Below, piece after piece: positions 32,098 to 44,940 of a stretch of DNA of 64,000 nt. The position numbers and the translations under genes were made by a program. How positions within the stretch are numbered: position 1 is the stretch's first letter; each line of letters starts with the position of its first letter. The stretch is taken from positions 319,501-383,500 of the forward strand of contig QVRM01003971.1 of assembly GCA_003439945.1 (NCBI GenBank). The letters run 5' to 3'. The notes beneath the pieces are model-generated. The model saw only the letters and a program-made list of their open reading frames with translations, made no database searches and was not told where the DNA came from. This DNA comes from Dermanyssus gallinae (lineage: Eukaryota; Arthropoda; Arachnida; Mesostigmata; Dermanyssidae).

Positions 32098-32105
32098 CTT
32101 ATATC
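32098..32105 (-). promoter_or_regulatory. TATA box of gene B
   Basis: Reads GATATAAG on the minus strand, about 180 bp upstream of the ATG at 31920, a spacing similar to gene A's 201 bp. The leader between is rich in 'cgacagc' repeats. Confidence 0.55.
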
Positions 32106-32460
32106 GCGATTTCGTCGCATCGGGCGATCAACTCAGCCGAGAATTTTGCGTTGTCCGACTCGAACGCCCGGCGTTTCAGTAATTGACCGCTGCTGGCCGG
32201 GTCGGGATACTGCAGTTCTGCAGTAGTACGCTACGAACGACTGACTGGCCTTGTCGCGGTCGGGGCGTCTACGCGGCCAGACGGCGGGCCGGCCGCTGAA
32301 GAAAAAACAACAACGACATTACATTGTTTGCTTCTACGGCGGCGGTCCACGATACAGAGTGTGAAAATCCATAGGATCGCACGACTTATTTTGTTCCTCT
32401 ATCCGTTTCTGCTGTGCGCTGCAGTTGTGCAGTTGGCTGGCCTCAAGCTGTTGGCTTGTC

Positions 32461-32653
32461 GAGCCCGGTGGTGTGGTGCCATGGTGGCATGCGTCTGCGC
32501 CTCGCGACCGGAGGAGACACATAAGTGCGCGGGTTCGAACCCCACCGTTGCCCCACATTTGTATTTATGGGGGTCCGTCTATGAAGCAATGCGAAAAGCA
32601 GTTCCATGGGCATTAAATCTTGGCTGAAGGTCAGCCCCGAAAGGATTTTTTTA
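32461..32653 (+). mobile_element. SINE family A, copy 2
   Basis: Starts GAGCCCGGTGG. Carries the tRNA-like head (cctcgcgaccggaggagaca, box B gggttcgaaccccacc) and the shared body (acatttgtatttatgggggt, gaagcaatgcgaaaagcagt, ttaaatcttggctgaaggtc), and ends in a T-run. Confidence 0.9.
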
Positions 32654-35600
32654 AGCTGTTAGCTTATCATCGGAACGGGTTGTTTTCTTTTAACCAGGCA
32701 CGGTATCGCGTAACTACTGGTCGTCGATGCCATATCGTTGAGTAGGTAGTGTCGTCTATATGGCAAACACCCGAGTCAAAGTAGAGTTTGGTCTCTTTCT
32801 GCCAAATGGTCAGTCAACCAGCCAATCAATCTGTTTACTGTCTGTCCTGTCAATAGTAGGCTTTCCTAAATGTACTCTTTATCTGTGTAGCAGCTAGTGA
32901 TTATGTGCGTCTGTGCGTGCCTAGTGAACATTTTGAGCTGGTCTCCCTCGGCGTATTGCGTTCAGAAAAGTTGAAGACAAACGTTTAAGTCTATTCAGAC
33001 TATGCCCTATGTATTGTAGCGTATATCGATTGGCTTTGCGTCCTTCGTCCGGACGCCCCCCGTTCCATATGGCAGGCGCACACTGCCCACCTCGCGTTCG
33101 GTTGTTGTGGGTTCGTCGAGACTCCTATGTCTCAGTTGCTCTGCCTACGCAGAGCTGCGAGACCCTCTAGTGGCGAGTTAATCTACCAATCGAGTGAGTA
33201 AGCAAGTATGTTTACTGGTGGTCGCTGCAGTTCACCGAGGCAAACGAAAGTCGAACAGAATCAGTGATGAATGAATGTCGGAAAAGGGCCGGAGATTCTT
33301 GAGCAGTCGTGGGGCAGGCACCAAAAATTGTATGCAAGGGTGGCTCTTTGAGTTGCTCTTCAAGTGCAGGCACTAAACAGCAAGCATACAACTAAGCAGT
33401 AGTGCGATCATCATCATCATCATCATCACGTATCTGCGGTGTGTCATTGAAGGATCTCAGCGTATCTGGTGTAACTCAGCCCAATTTACCTACGGTGTCG
33501 AAGTGAGTGCGAGGAATAACACTTACACAGCCATCTCCTGGGTAAACCAACATCGAGCTAGTTGATTTTTTACTAATGCACTTTTTTGTAGACTAAACAC
33601 GAACAAATTCTTGATTAATTGTTTTTGTGTGTTAATTAATGTGTTGGGACAGCGAGGAGGTCTGCCACCTCTACAGGCGTTGCAGGGTAGGCAAAGCGTC
33701 CCAGTGAATACAACTAAGTTCGATTGCAGGTAGGGGAGCGAGTACATACATTTTCTTAAAGCGTAAAATTATGTTCAATCATAGCAAATGCATAGTTTGT
33801 CAATTGGCGTTCGTTTAATGTAGGCTTGTTAGCCTGGCTATATATTAAACTACGTGCCTTTTATTTTCAGCGAACATTATCCATTGCGCGGTTAGGTGTT
33901 ACGGTACTTAAAAATTATTTCAGATGGATCACTTAGCATTTGCCAAAGGAACCTCGTTGTTTTTAATCGGATTGCACTGCACAAAGCAATTCACATTGGG
34001 GACTGAATAAAAAGGCCGGAGTGCAACGGCTTATCGTTTAATCAATAGGGTACCATTTCTACGCACTAGCCGAATGTGATCCTATAGTGGCTGTATGTAC
34101 CAAAGGATACGTGCAGTTGCAGATGATGCCTCTAGCTGATGTAATAGTAGTGCGGAGCGCCTCAGTGGAGACTTACAGAGATGGTCCTGAAGGCCATTAT
34201 TGTCTGACATTGTACCTCATTTAATACCACTAGAGACATAGTGTCCTCCTATGTCGTTAGAGTCATCTTTTAGCTATGCCGAAAACCCAATTAGTGGGGT
34301 GCTATCTGGGACGATACATCGAAGAAATAGAGAATTAAACATAGTCAAATCTTTTGCACAAACTTTAAACCTTTTGCAAAAAGGCGACACTTGGCGTTGC
34401 CTACACATATCACTTAAAGTTATAACGGAGAAGATGTTCGTGAGCGCCACCGGTGGTAAAACAATAATAGGTATCATCTTTTCTGGACTCAGGTTTAACT
34501 TACAGAATTCAATTGGCGCCACGATTGTCAACGAGTGAACGGCAACGTTTAACTGTTCTCTCGCAGGGCACATCGCACGCCTACTTTCATTTTGTACGCA
34601 CAGGTTTACTAGCCCAGTTAGATATATCAAGCTTGCTTTGCATTTGTAGCATATTTCATGTTCTTATTCTTTGATAGTGTCTATTATCTGCATAAATATT
34701 TCTTCTTTTGATAGCAGATCGTTTTTTTAATGGATTGCGAGTCGTTTCGTTTGTAGGTCTCGTTGGCGTTACAACTAAAGTTAATTTATTGAGGAACCTA
34801 TCTTTCGCGCAGATACACGCATTAGCCTACTACCGTAATCGTTTAGAATTAAGAAACGAAACGTACAGTGTGGCACCTACGTCTTTACGGTATTCGTTGA
34901 TTTCATAGCGGCGCTCGACATCGCAATGGACACGATTATTCTTCGCAAACTAGGAGTCAGCCGAATTCCTGAAACATGCCATGTTTCCTATGGGCTCTTA
35001 TCAGGAGCTTCATATGGTTAGCTGGTGCAAGGCCACTATATCAACCTATTGTTGTTTTTGTTATGGGTGAGTGGTCACACTCGGGCGAGACCTAGCGGCA
35101 ACCGAGAGATTGACATGCAAAACATGCTGCCATGCCAATCTCTCGATCGTCTCAGGCGTATCGGCGTGCTTTATCGTCGCTTTATCGGTTGCTGAGAAAT
35201 CAGACAGATCTCACAATTTTCTTGTTTCCACTACTCACAATTACTATGTCCTCACTTACATATGCGCACTTGTAGCCCAAGCAATGACAGACGTTAGAAA
35301 GGGACCAACGCGAGCGGCTCCCTTAGGTGGTTTCAAGTCAAACAAGCTGGTTATAAAGTCAACAAGCGCCGACGGGGAAGATGGGTAAAAGAAGGAACAC
35401 CCCTACACAATCGACTTATCTAATAACCTTCTCATATGTCGGTGCTACATCTTGTCACTTAAAACCCATTTTGTAAAGCCAGAAAGAATGGCCTATAAAA
35501 GCTTGCTTTGCTTGCTTACTGTTCTACAGCTTTACTGGTACTTAGTTAGGGTTGGTACATAGTTGTCCAAATAGTAGTTCACTATGTGCTTACTCCGGGT

Positions 35601-37670
35601 GCAAGTTGTGCTTAGCGGACATTCCAAATCTTCCTCTGATGTTTCCTCAGAATTTGAGAACAGCGGCCTTGTTCGTCGTTTTAGCTGGAATTTTCACTGG
35701 TGCATTCGCTCCGAAGCTTTGTGTACGCGCGTAACATTACTTCAGCGTGATTTAACATCCGTGGGATAGTATTGATGCATCTGCTCTCGCCTGCATGCAG
35801 TACTACTTGTATGCAAGTACGAAATACAGGTGCAACGTGAATATATTAATCTATTGTTTTTTTAATTGTCACTGAGTGGTCCCAAAAACGGACAAGAACT
35901 TGCCGATATCGGGAGTTTTGCATGTAAAACATCTAGCAAAAGTAGATGCGATGGACACTACAAACGGTGGATAAGCATTGTAACACTTATCGAATGAATG
36001 TCGAATCAATATATAGTGGCTTGTCTATTGGGGTTGTTAACACTAATTTCTTACAGGCGTGATTCAGCATTTCTACCGTATCTTACGCTGTTAAAAGTTA
36101 AAAGTGCGCTGTTATAAATACCCGGCGTCGGCAATAAAAAGCAGAAGTAGTTCTTTATTAGTTTCGTTTGAGCGTCTTCAGCGTTTCCAGTGCCCACAAT
36201 TACTACGTCTTTACGTACGCATGCGCAGATTTTACCAATCTAGTATGACGAATGGCAGCAATAAACGTATTCAATTGGTATGATTTATAAGTGCATTATC
36301 CTTGAGTCATTTCCGAGACCAGTAATCTCGATAATAATAATAATAATAATAATAAGGGCCTGGGGTCATTTGCAATGCGACCTTTATTTAGTACCTAGGG
36401 AAAGCTCGACGATCACTTTATTTGCTGCAAATAGAGCAAGGCGAGCAGCTACTTCAACGGAAGTCATTAGCTAATAGGGTTAAACATTGACTGCCTGTAG
36501 TACTCCCGTATCTGAATCACTTCTGTATTGAAAAGTGTAACGAACACCTAATACCCGTAGTCACTTTGAGTGTAAAACCCTTTGCCCAGCAAAAGGGCAG
36601 ACCTCCTTAAAGGCGCCACAAGAAGAGGCGTGACAAAGAGAAAGAGGAAAACGTTAGGACGCGGCACAGGTTATTAGATTCTTAACAGCGAGTGGCATTC
36701 TCCTTAGTCAAATTAAAAACGTTAGTGTGACATGTTGATTCTACTTCGGATCAAGAACGTTAGCGCTATTGCGCCTGGTTTCGTTTAAGGCGCTTAGCAA
36801 GATTTTCCCGATTATGGAACACTTGATTAAGATTAATGAGGATGCGAGTATCTGTGGCTCGAAAAAACCACTGACTTCGCTCAAGGAGACAAACTTAGCC
36901 ATTTCTATTATATTTCTTGATTCGCGATCCACTGGCCGAAGCGTTACTTTATTTTATATGCGACTATCTCATTTTCTACACACCTATCGCGGCATTTTAT
37001 GCATCGCTTAAATAGTACGTGAGGGCGTGTCTTTTAAAAAGCATGTCACGGAAAAGAGAAGATTAGAAAGACTCGAATTGTAACTTTTCTGGTGTCCTTA
37101 ATGCGGAGGCGGGAGATGGCGGAATCGGGCCTTTTCTGGTGAAGAAAATCACACACCTCAGTCTGGTGAGAAGCATCCAATATATCACTACTGACAAAAG
37201 CCAACCGCCAGTTCCGCCGTAATCCCGGTCAGGATTTACTATATGACCCCAAATTATTGGCCTCCTCGTTATTGTTCTGGAGGAGTATCAGTGTTTGATA
37301 AATGGTCAGAAACAAACCTACTTCTACAAACCATGACTGGAATGCGACTAGATGTCGCATCAGAATCGAATCCCCATAATCGCGGCACCAGAAGCGTTCT
37401 GTCTAAAACTATGTCTACAACAAGAGTCACAAAAATTAAGCGCACATTAGATAGTAGCATATTATAAGTAAATCAAGCGCCAAACAATCGGTAAAAGTAG
37501 ACTAAACCGTCACTTGTAGAGCAGGCAGCGTTTTACAGTTGGGTCGCTGGACAACGTTTAGTCCCTGAAATCGGCCATCTCGTAGGCTGCGGCGCAGCAA
37601 ATAGCTGTGCTGAAAATGATTAACGTATCGTCGAGTACTCTATTACAGTCGCCAAGAAGCTAGGAAGTCA
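32654..37670. other. Intergenic DNA, no recognised gene
   Basis: About 5 kb with no domain I can name. It contains an ATC repeat (33408-33428), a TAA repeat (36331-36355) and a diverged repeat pair (35223-35270 and 36182-36228). The longest frames (34251-34538 and its antisense 34274-34630) are unconvincing. Confidence 0.45.
35223..36228. repeat. Diverged direct repeat pair
   Basis: 35223-35270 and 36182-36228 share 'tgtttcca/cgtttcca', then 'cacaattacta.gtc.t.ac' and 'tac..atgcgca', at roughly 80% identity over 46 bp. Weaker similarity may extend further upstream of both. The element is unidentified. Confidence 0.5.
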
Positions 37671-37850
37671 AGCCCGGTGGCGTGGTGGCTTAAGTCTGCG
37701 CCTCGCAACCGGAGGAGACACATAGCAGGTGCGCGGGTTCGAGCCCCACCGTTGCACATTTGTATTTATAGGGGTTCGTCTATGAAGCAATGTGAAAAAC
37801 AGTTCTGTGGACGTTAAATCTTGTCTGAGGGTCAGCCCGAAAACTTTAAA
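37671..37850 (+). mobile_element. SINE family A, copy 3
   Basis: Starts AGCCCGGTGGCGTGGTGGCT. It has the best-preserved tRNA-like head of the four copies (box B gggttcgagccccacc), the shared body (gcacatttgtatttatagg) and an end at 'cagcccgaaaactttaaa'. Confidence 0.9.
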
Positions 37851-40416
37851 CGGCTCGGTAAAGAAGCTAGGCACTACAGCACCAGCCACAAATATCTGCG
37901 GATGCTGTGCTGTTAAGCAGAAATATTGAGAGCCTCCTAAGCTTAGATGCCACCCACCCTTCTTTTCCATCATAAGTAGCTGCTAACGGCTGGTCTACTC
38001 CGCTCGGCTATTCGACGGTCGTTTCTCCATTGAGACTTGGACGTTTTGCCACTTGTGCAAAGCTGCAAAGGGCAGCGTCCCCACAGGGATGTATCGTTCA
38101 ATTCAAGTAGATATTGCCCGCCTTGAACTGCGAGGGGAGAAGCCGCTTACAGTTTTCCGCCTGCTGCTGTCTAGCCTAATAACGTTGCTCCAAGTCGTTC
38201 TTCTTCTCCATCTTCCTCTTCTTCGGCTTGTTTCTATTCGAGTGTCTGTCTTATTTTTGGTTCCCTCTCATTGTCTCATCTCATCAAGTCGCTGCTCCGT
38301 TTCGGTCACCCTCCGCTATCGGGAGACCACCGTCGGCGTTGCGGTGCAATCCATGATCCCGGGGCGTCAAGCGCGTTCGAGGAGTCTCCGCCCACCGCCA
38401 TACCGGCGAATGCTATTCGTTGGTTGCCGCCAGGTGTGCTGTTGTAGCGAAGCGTGTGTAACTGTGTGTGTGTGTGTGTTCGCGAATGTGTGTCCAAATG
38501 TCCAAATGTGTCTGTTTGTCTGTCTGTGAGTCGGTGTGCGTGCGTATAAGGCGGTGTGTATAAGACGGTGTGTATAAGGCGGCAACGCATAGGCCAACGC
38601 GCGGTAAGTTAGTCCGGGGGGAGGAATCGCTTGTTCTTCTACGTCTATTTTACCGGCACCGTCGTCGTCGTTGTCGTCGTCGGTGCCGGACGGGGAGGAG
38701 CAGAAGACGGCAGAAGACGCATCTGTACCATCAGCCGCTAGCTACATCGCATCCTTTGGGCTCATCCAACCAGCTCTGTATCACTCATGATGTATCTACC
38801 TACCTGGAGACAGCTTGAGCTAGCTTGTGACGATACCGCGGGCGGCAGCACCGAAAGCGGCGGGAGAGATAGGGAGAGAGTGTGTTGTAAGGAAAGCGAA
38901 GTGGAAAAACGAGTTCGGAAGGGAAATGCTATGCGACAGCTAAGGGAACAAGCGAGGAGAAAGGGTGCAAGAGGAAAGAGAAAAGAAGCTACCTGGGGAG
39001 AGTCAACGGGCTAGAGGGAAGGCAAAGATGGCTAGGCAATACGAGAAGGGAGCTGCTACCTGGGGAGATAAAGAGAGCTGGAAGGAAGAGAAAGGGAACC
39101 ACCTGGAGAGATGGAGAAAGGAGCTGGGAAGGAGAGATCAAGATTGCTGATAAGAGACGGCAGAGACGGTCGGTATTAGCGCTTTAGCGATGCATTCAGG
39201 GATGCTACCTGGGCATGGTGATTGTCCGGCGACTCAGCGGCAGCCGCAGCGGAGGCGTCGGCGCCGTTGCGGCCGCTGCCACCGGCACCATCAGAAGAAT
39301 TAACGTTGGGGGGGAATAAAGCACTGCTGAAAACGGGACGGACGCCCTTTGCCATTTGACGTGGCGGTAGTCGTCGTCGTCGTTGTTGTTGTTGGTATTA
39401 TTTTTGTTCTTGTTGTTTTGAGTGTTGTTGTTGTTATTGTTGTTGTTGTCGTCATCCTCATCATCGTCGTCGTGCTCGGCGTTCGGTGCACTTCGTAACA
39501 AAACAGCGGTATTATGGCGGCAGCCGCGGGAACGACCTCACTCAATGACAATGACGACTGCCTCACAGATAGATATCCTAAACCTTCCTCGCTGTTTCGA
39601 CAGTTTCCAACTTACTTTACTTGCGAGTTGCCGCCTCTAGTTAGGCATTACTTGGGCAAGCAGTCGCGAAGCAGAATATTAGAAACAGTCGCATTTTTCC
39701 AACAGCTGTTCACCCGTTGTTGAAAAGTTTGTCAGGAAGTCGTTGAAGACAACAAGAAGAACGTCGTCGAAGAATCCCGTTTTTGTTCGGCTGATGTTGC
39801 TAGCATAGCCATAGCTTCACCAATAGTGCAGTGCCAGCAACAAGCATTCAAGAAGACGTCAGCCGAAGACGAAAGAAAAGGGTCGCGATTGAGGAAAAAC
39901 GAGAAAGTAAAGCAGAAAAAAAAGAGGAATCATGACAAGAAGAACAAAAAAGAAGATTAATAATAAATATAAAGAAAACGAAAGAGAGGAGGAAGAGGAA
40001 ACAGACGACAAAAAGCAAAGCCAACAACGACCAAAGGCGAAGCCAACAACGACAAAAGGCGACAAAGCCTGTAGTAGAGGCTGTCCCTCTCCATGACTTG
40101 ACCGAACATCCACCCCGTTCGATGCCGGCCGTTCGGTGTGGTTCGACCCTGTGATCGCCGGGGCCGATGCCGGTTCGGTTAGCTAACGCAACGGGCGTGC
40201 GTTGGCCGAAGGCCAGTCACACAGGCTTACCGATTTGCCAGGCAGATAAACACACTCACACACATAGATTACTCAGGGGTCCATCTGTCTGTCCGTCTGT
40301 CCGTCTGTCTATCTATCTGCCTGTCTGTGTGTGTATCTATCTCATGTCAGCCTCGCCTAAGTCACTCCTCCCTCCGAAGACTTTTCGAAGACGCGCAATG
40401 AGGATGTTGATGTTGA

Positions 40417-40448
<32 letters not shown>

Positions 40449-40773
40449 CATGCACGGCGGCCTGCCGCTGATGCGGTGGCTCGCGCCTGTTTCGCTGCAT
40501 ACGCGCCGGCCGTGGCGTCGTCGGCGTCGGCATCAGCGGCCGAATTCCAGAAAAAGTGCGGCGATCGAACCGAACGGGGAAGGAAGATCGAGCACGGCGC
40601 GGATCCCCGGCGTTCATCCTCTTCATTTTCGCTCTTGTCCAACTATCCCCATACTCTCTTGCAGAGCTCTTGCTGTATCCAAACGCAGTTGCATCCCTAA
40701 CTTCTCCGATAGTAGTAATAATAATAATCTTTACTTTTTTTTATCATTATTATTATTTGTTTAATTTCACTTA

Positions 40774-40834
<61 letters not shown>

Positions 40835-41529
40835 GTATTGTTTAAATGTTACAATTGTGAGGTGTGAACGTGTACTCCTTGTCTTCTCCTAAATTATATT
40901 TACTTACTATTATTATTATTGCATGTTAAACAATGTTACAGCTGTGAGGTCTGTAGAACATGTGTGGGCTTCTGAACATGCACTAAACTGGTCCAGATGA
41001 GGTATTGTTAAGCTCAGCTGACAGAATGAATCTAGATGTCGTTTGTTAGCACGTTGCAAATTATCATATGGTTATGAGAAGCAAATGTTGCACATTTTGA
41101 ACAATAAAAAGGAAACGCATCATCAGGCACTGGATGTTTGAAATGAGTAAAAAGGCATTTTTCATTGGGGTTAGCCGAAAATAGCCCTTCTAAAAATATA
41201 TATGATGTGTCACAATTCTGGCTTCCTTAGGTATATTTAGGTTCGAACATGGGAAGTACGTGTGTTTATACACGATATATTCTTTCTTTGTCGATGGTGT
41301 TTGGATGTATCAGTGCAGAACCGTACACAGACATAAGCTTTAGGAAAAACAAAAATTAAGTCATAGTCATCACCTGCTATTATTATTAAAAGGCCACTTA
41401 TAAAAAAAATCTGAATGTATTATCGCAATTGAGTTCGAATGAATAAGCTTACATTTTTATTAGTATATATGATGTGATACATGTACACGTTGTACATACA
41501 AAACTGCATGAAAAAAATTACTAATCATC
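37851..41529. other. GC-richer, triplet-repeat-rich region without a provable gene
   Basis: Contains TG repeats (38462-38480), GA-rich DNA with recurring 'gctacctgggga' (38985-39125), GTT/GTC triplets (39365-39470) and a long TTA repeat (40780-40834). Frames here are dominated by repeat translation. One candidate leader-like start (40398) is discussed in the findings. It resembles the upstream region of a developmentally regulated gene, but no exon can be shown. Confidence 0.4.
40780..40834. repeat. TTA microsatellite
   Basis: About 55 bp of uninterrupted TTA repeats. Confidence 0.95.
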
Positions 41530-42200
41530 GTTCAGAACATAACCAGCCCCCGGCGAGACATTCTGTAGCTGCGCAACAGAACTACGGTCACTGAAGAAAC
41601 AAATCGACGATCTTTCTAAGCAGATCTCATCAGCTGAGATCCGATCAAGCCAACAGACAGCCACCGAGCCACAGCATCGACAACAGCAATACAGCACTAC
41701 ACGAACGCACCCAAAAACTTCCATGGCACGCTGTTGGAAAAGGGGACGCGCAGTGCAGGTGACTACTAGAGGTACTAGCAAGATGACACGGTTGAAAGCG
41801 GTAAAGGCACATAAGTGTCTGAACGTCCACAAATCAGAGTGGCTCTTCGTGAGTCACTTACCGTTGTTACAGCAGACGTGCTCAGAGTTCTCGTACTTAA
41901 TCCGAATTGGAAAGGCTCCGTCGGCAACATGCGTGATGTACCAAGAGGCACGTGAGGACACTCCAAGTTAAACACCGCTACAGTGCTCAGCCTGGGAGGC
42001 TGCGCGGTAAGGGGAAGCAGACTCGTCCAAAGAGCAATGGACCAGGGAGGAAGACCCACTTCACGAGGTCTGCAATCCACCTCGGTCCAGCCTAATAGAG
42101 TTTACAGAATACATCGTCCCCAGTAAGCAGGCCTGGAAACTGGGAGCAGCTACGGCAAAAGAAGTCCTCCAGGCGAAATACAAAAAGTTCAAAGAAAGGC
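41530..42200 (+). pseudogene. LINE C-terminal fragment
   Basis: Reads HLPLLQQTCSEFSYLIRIGK, then AWEAAR near 41988 after a shift. This corresponds to the C-terminal 'LTGHG.F...L..IGK...C..C....D...H....C..WE..R' Cys/His segment of R1/I-group LINE proteins. It is heavily eroded and the upstream extent is unclear. Confidence 0.55.
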
Positions 42201-42629
42201 AGTCATGACTTCTGCTTCAACCTGAGAGCAACCGCAGAGAAGTGCAGCTCGAAGAAAACGGGCTTGTAGAAGTTAGACAAGTGCGGGAATTTTTGGCCGA
42301 CCCTAGCCAATTGATCTGAAAGGGCGCTCGCCATTTCTCATGATAGTCCATAGTACTAATCTATGAAGATCTGGGCTATCAGAGAGTGAAGCTTAAGGGG
42401 GGAGGTGCGGTAATTGGGTATGGATCTCAACGGAGTAACCTTTAACCGTCGGAGTTGAGTCCCATACTGCTTGAGAAGGAGACTCCTAGCGATAGTGCTT
42501 AATTGCATTTTATATCTCCTCCAAAAAAAGACGTGCTTAAATCTGACAACGATGATGCTGGAATGGACACAAAAGAATGATAAAATACTCAGCCAAAGAC
42601 TACAACGTATATAGAACCAAATGTGTGCC

Positions 42630-44940
42630 AATCAAAATGTCTGTCATGGAACGTAGAATCATTGGAGTCCCTATTCATTTAGAACAGCAGCGGGGGATAC
42701 ATTTAGCAAGTATGATACACTGTTCTTTACCAAAACATTTGCGATAGACTGTAATAGTAGGCCACTTCTCAGACACAAGTTATTCCACGGACAAGCGGCG
42801 AAACAGAGGGCAGGGCACGACCAATATGGGGCGTCTGTAGTGGGGTACATACGGCAAAATATGCGAAGATTGTTTACAGCACAGCTAGATGCATTGACGT
42901 AGAATTTCTACTTAATCTGTATCTAATGTCCACCTGAGAAGAACCTGCAGCAAGTGATACAAGATATGGGTAGCTGCTATGCACTTTGTATCTACATTAC
43001 TAAAACTACTGTAATTGGCGCTGATTGCATACATCCCGCATTTTATTAGTGGAATGGATGTAGCTGTATCGACTTAGTTTTATCATTAGTCTGTCAAGGC
43101 AACGCACGCAATTAGCAAGTTAGAGACAATCCCATCAGCCTATCGTAAGTAAGTGGATTTTAGACTTTAGCGTAGTCAAAATTAAAATGTACATCCACCC
43201 GTAGGCATAAGGCTCAGCCGCTCACTTAGCACTTATTTACTAGAACACGCATTAGAATTAGTCAATTACTCTAAGGATATAAATTGTACAGAAATAACTG
43301 GGCATAGTAGTGGGCATTCCACATGGCCACAATATGCAAAAATCACACGTTGGTGCAAAAACACTAACCGTATTACGATTGCGAATGTCGGCTAGAATAA
43401 AAAAGCTTTTTTTTTTTTTCTGGGGGATTTCGGGAATGCATGATGCACATGCGCCACTAGCAGCCTGCGTGACTAGTGTGAGACTCGCAAACCCACTAAA
43501 CCCGGATTCCTCCCCACCCCCCCAGGCTCGGTATTACTTTGGCATTACATCGAAGAGAATAGAAAAAGCTATTTGCTGCCAAAGTAACGGAACTCCCGCA
43601 ACTCTTCGACAACTTGCTGAAATGAAAAAACTCTTTAAAACCATGAAGAGAATGATTTTCTGATATTTACTGAAGAGGAATTTGAAACCGCCAAACACAA
43701 CTGAAATCGGCGGAACTTCATTTATTTGTTTATGAACACATTACAGCAAATGTTGGCATTATATGGCATCCAATTCTGTCAACTCTATATGAATGCGTTC
43801 AACTAGGACGAATACCCCAATAAGTGGCGAAATAGTTTTCGCAGCTTATCTTCAAGCGTAAAGGAGACACTACGGTCCCGCAAAACTACAAGAGCATTGC
43901 TTTACAGGCGTCCTGTACAAGATCCTGACATCGTTGGTCAGGATGTTTCAAGGTTACAAACGATTACGCAGGACAAGATAGAGTAAACGAGCACATAAAC
44001 AATACGTATTTATCCGGGCGCAATTACGTTTGTTCTAAAACACGTTACGCATCTCTATCATAACAAGGAAATAAAGTACGCGCCTTTTATCGCTTTTCAA
44101 ACTGCACTCGATTGTATACCTAGAGATCGACTTATCGAGCTAATCACGTATAACTTTTCTATATTAGGTACGATGTTTAATCTACTGCCTGACATGTTAA
44201 GTTATATTATATAACGCCAAACCAATTGAAAACGGAGACCACTATGCACCGGAGACCGTCGCGTATAACACAAGCGTGCTACAGGGCGATTCGGTTAGCT
44301 TTTTTTTTGTCATACTGTATGTGGCTCCCATCCAATCGCCGCACGTATTTTATGCGGACGCCCTCGAAAAAGTGGCAAAATTCCGAGACGATCTGCAGTA
44401 TTACCTCAACGCAATAGCAAAATGGTACAAAGAAAACAGGCTTATGATCAACATCGCAACGAGAAAGATTCTCCGCTTTAGCAAAGGAGCGGCATGCGCC
44501 GCGGCAGACCATCACGCTAAAATTAACGGGCAATCTCTCGGACTTCGTTCGTAGTTTTAGCCACTTCTCTTACTTCGGAATTACCATAACCCCCAAAATT
44601 CTCGTATGTACATATTGAGGAGACACAAGCCAAAGCCACAGCTGCAATATTTCTGCTTGGTGACTTCCGTGACATATACTTGAAACCAGCATGCATTTCC
44701 TATGAAAATACTACCAATAGTAAGTTTCTGCTTACCCGTAGTCGCAAGGCACCTGTCCCTATGCGATATGAAAATTGTGGATAAAATAAAGGCACAGTAT
44801 GTCAAACGAATATTGGGCTTACCAAAGAACGCGTCAGAAACGCATCCACAAGTGTTAGACGCTTACAGTGAATTCCGAAAGACTAAAAACATGCAATTAA
44901 TTATACCAAAGGACCAGCTTTCGTCTGCCAGAGGTTGAAA
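42630..44940 (+). pseudogene. LINE relic (endonuclease plus reverse transcriptase) with nested repeat X
   Basis: An endonuclease-like start (CLSWNVESLESLF, about 42650) is followed by scattered endonuclease sequence. The polymerase part reads NYKSIALQASLYKILTSLV (about 43890), FQTALDCIPRDRLIEL (motif A, about 44095-44140), LQGDSV (motif B), then FYADALEKVAKFRDDLQYYL (44348 on) and [10 protein letters not shown] (about 44810). Motif C is YADA, so the catalytic Asp pair is broken. It belongs to the same family as the antisense relic in TAK1 (6811-7430). The fragment of repeat X at 43389-43556 interrupts it. Confidence 0.85.
43389..43556 (-). repeat. Dispersed repeat X, copy 3, inserted in LINE
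   Basis: Begins with a 13-T run (the A tail on the minus strand), then 'gggaatgcatgatgcacatg', 'tagtgtgagactcgcaaacc' and 'ccggattcctccccaccccc'. This is a near-identical inverted match to 23905-24056. Tail and orientation show that it inserted by retrotransposition into the older LINE relic. Confidence 0.88.

Noticed and set aside
13323..37850. tRNA genes suggested by box A/B sequences
   Set aside because: The heads do not form complete acceptor and anticodon stems and are fused to a shared body and tail, so they are SINEs.
38053..38597. Overlapping frames on both strands
   Set aside because: The plus-strand frame runs through CTT-rich DNA and the minus-strand frames are translations of a TG repeat (Thr-His runs). 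No support for coding.
39205..39566. Asn/Asp and Thr homopolymer frames (minus strand)
   Set aside because: Translation of GTT/GTC repeats in alternative phases.
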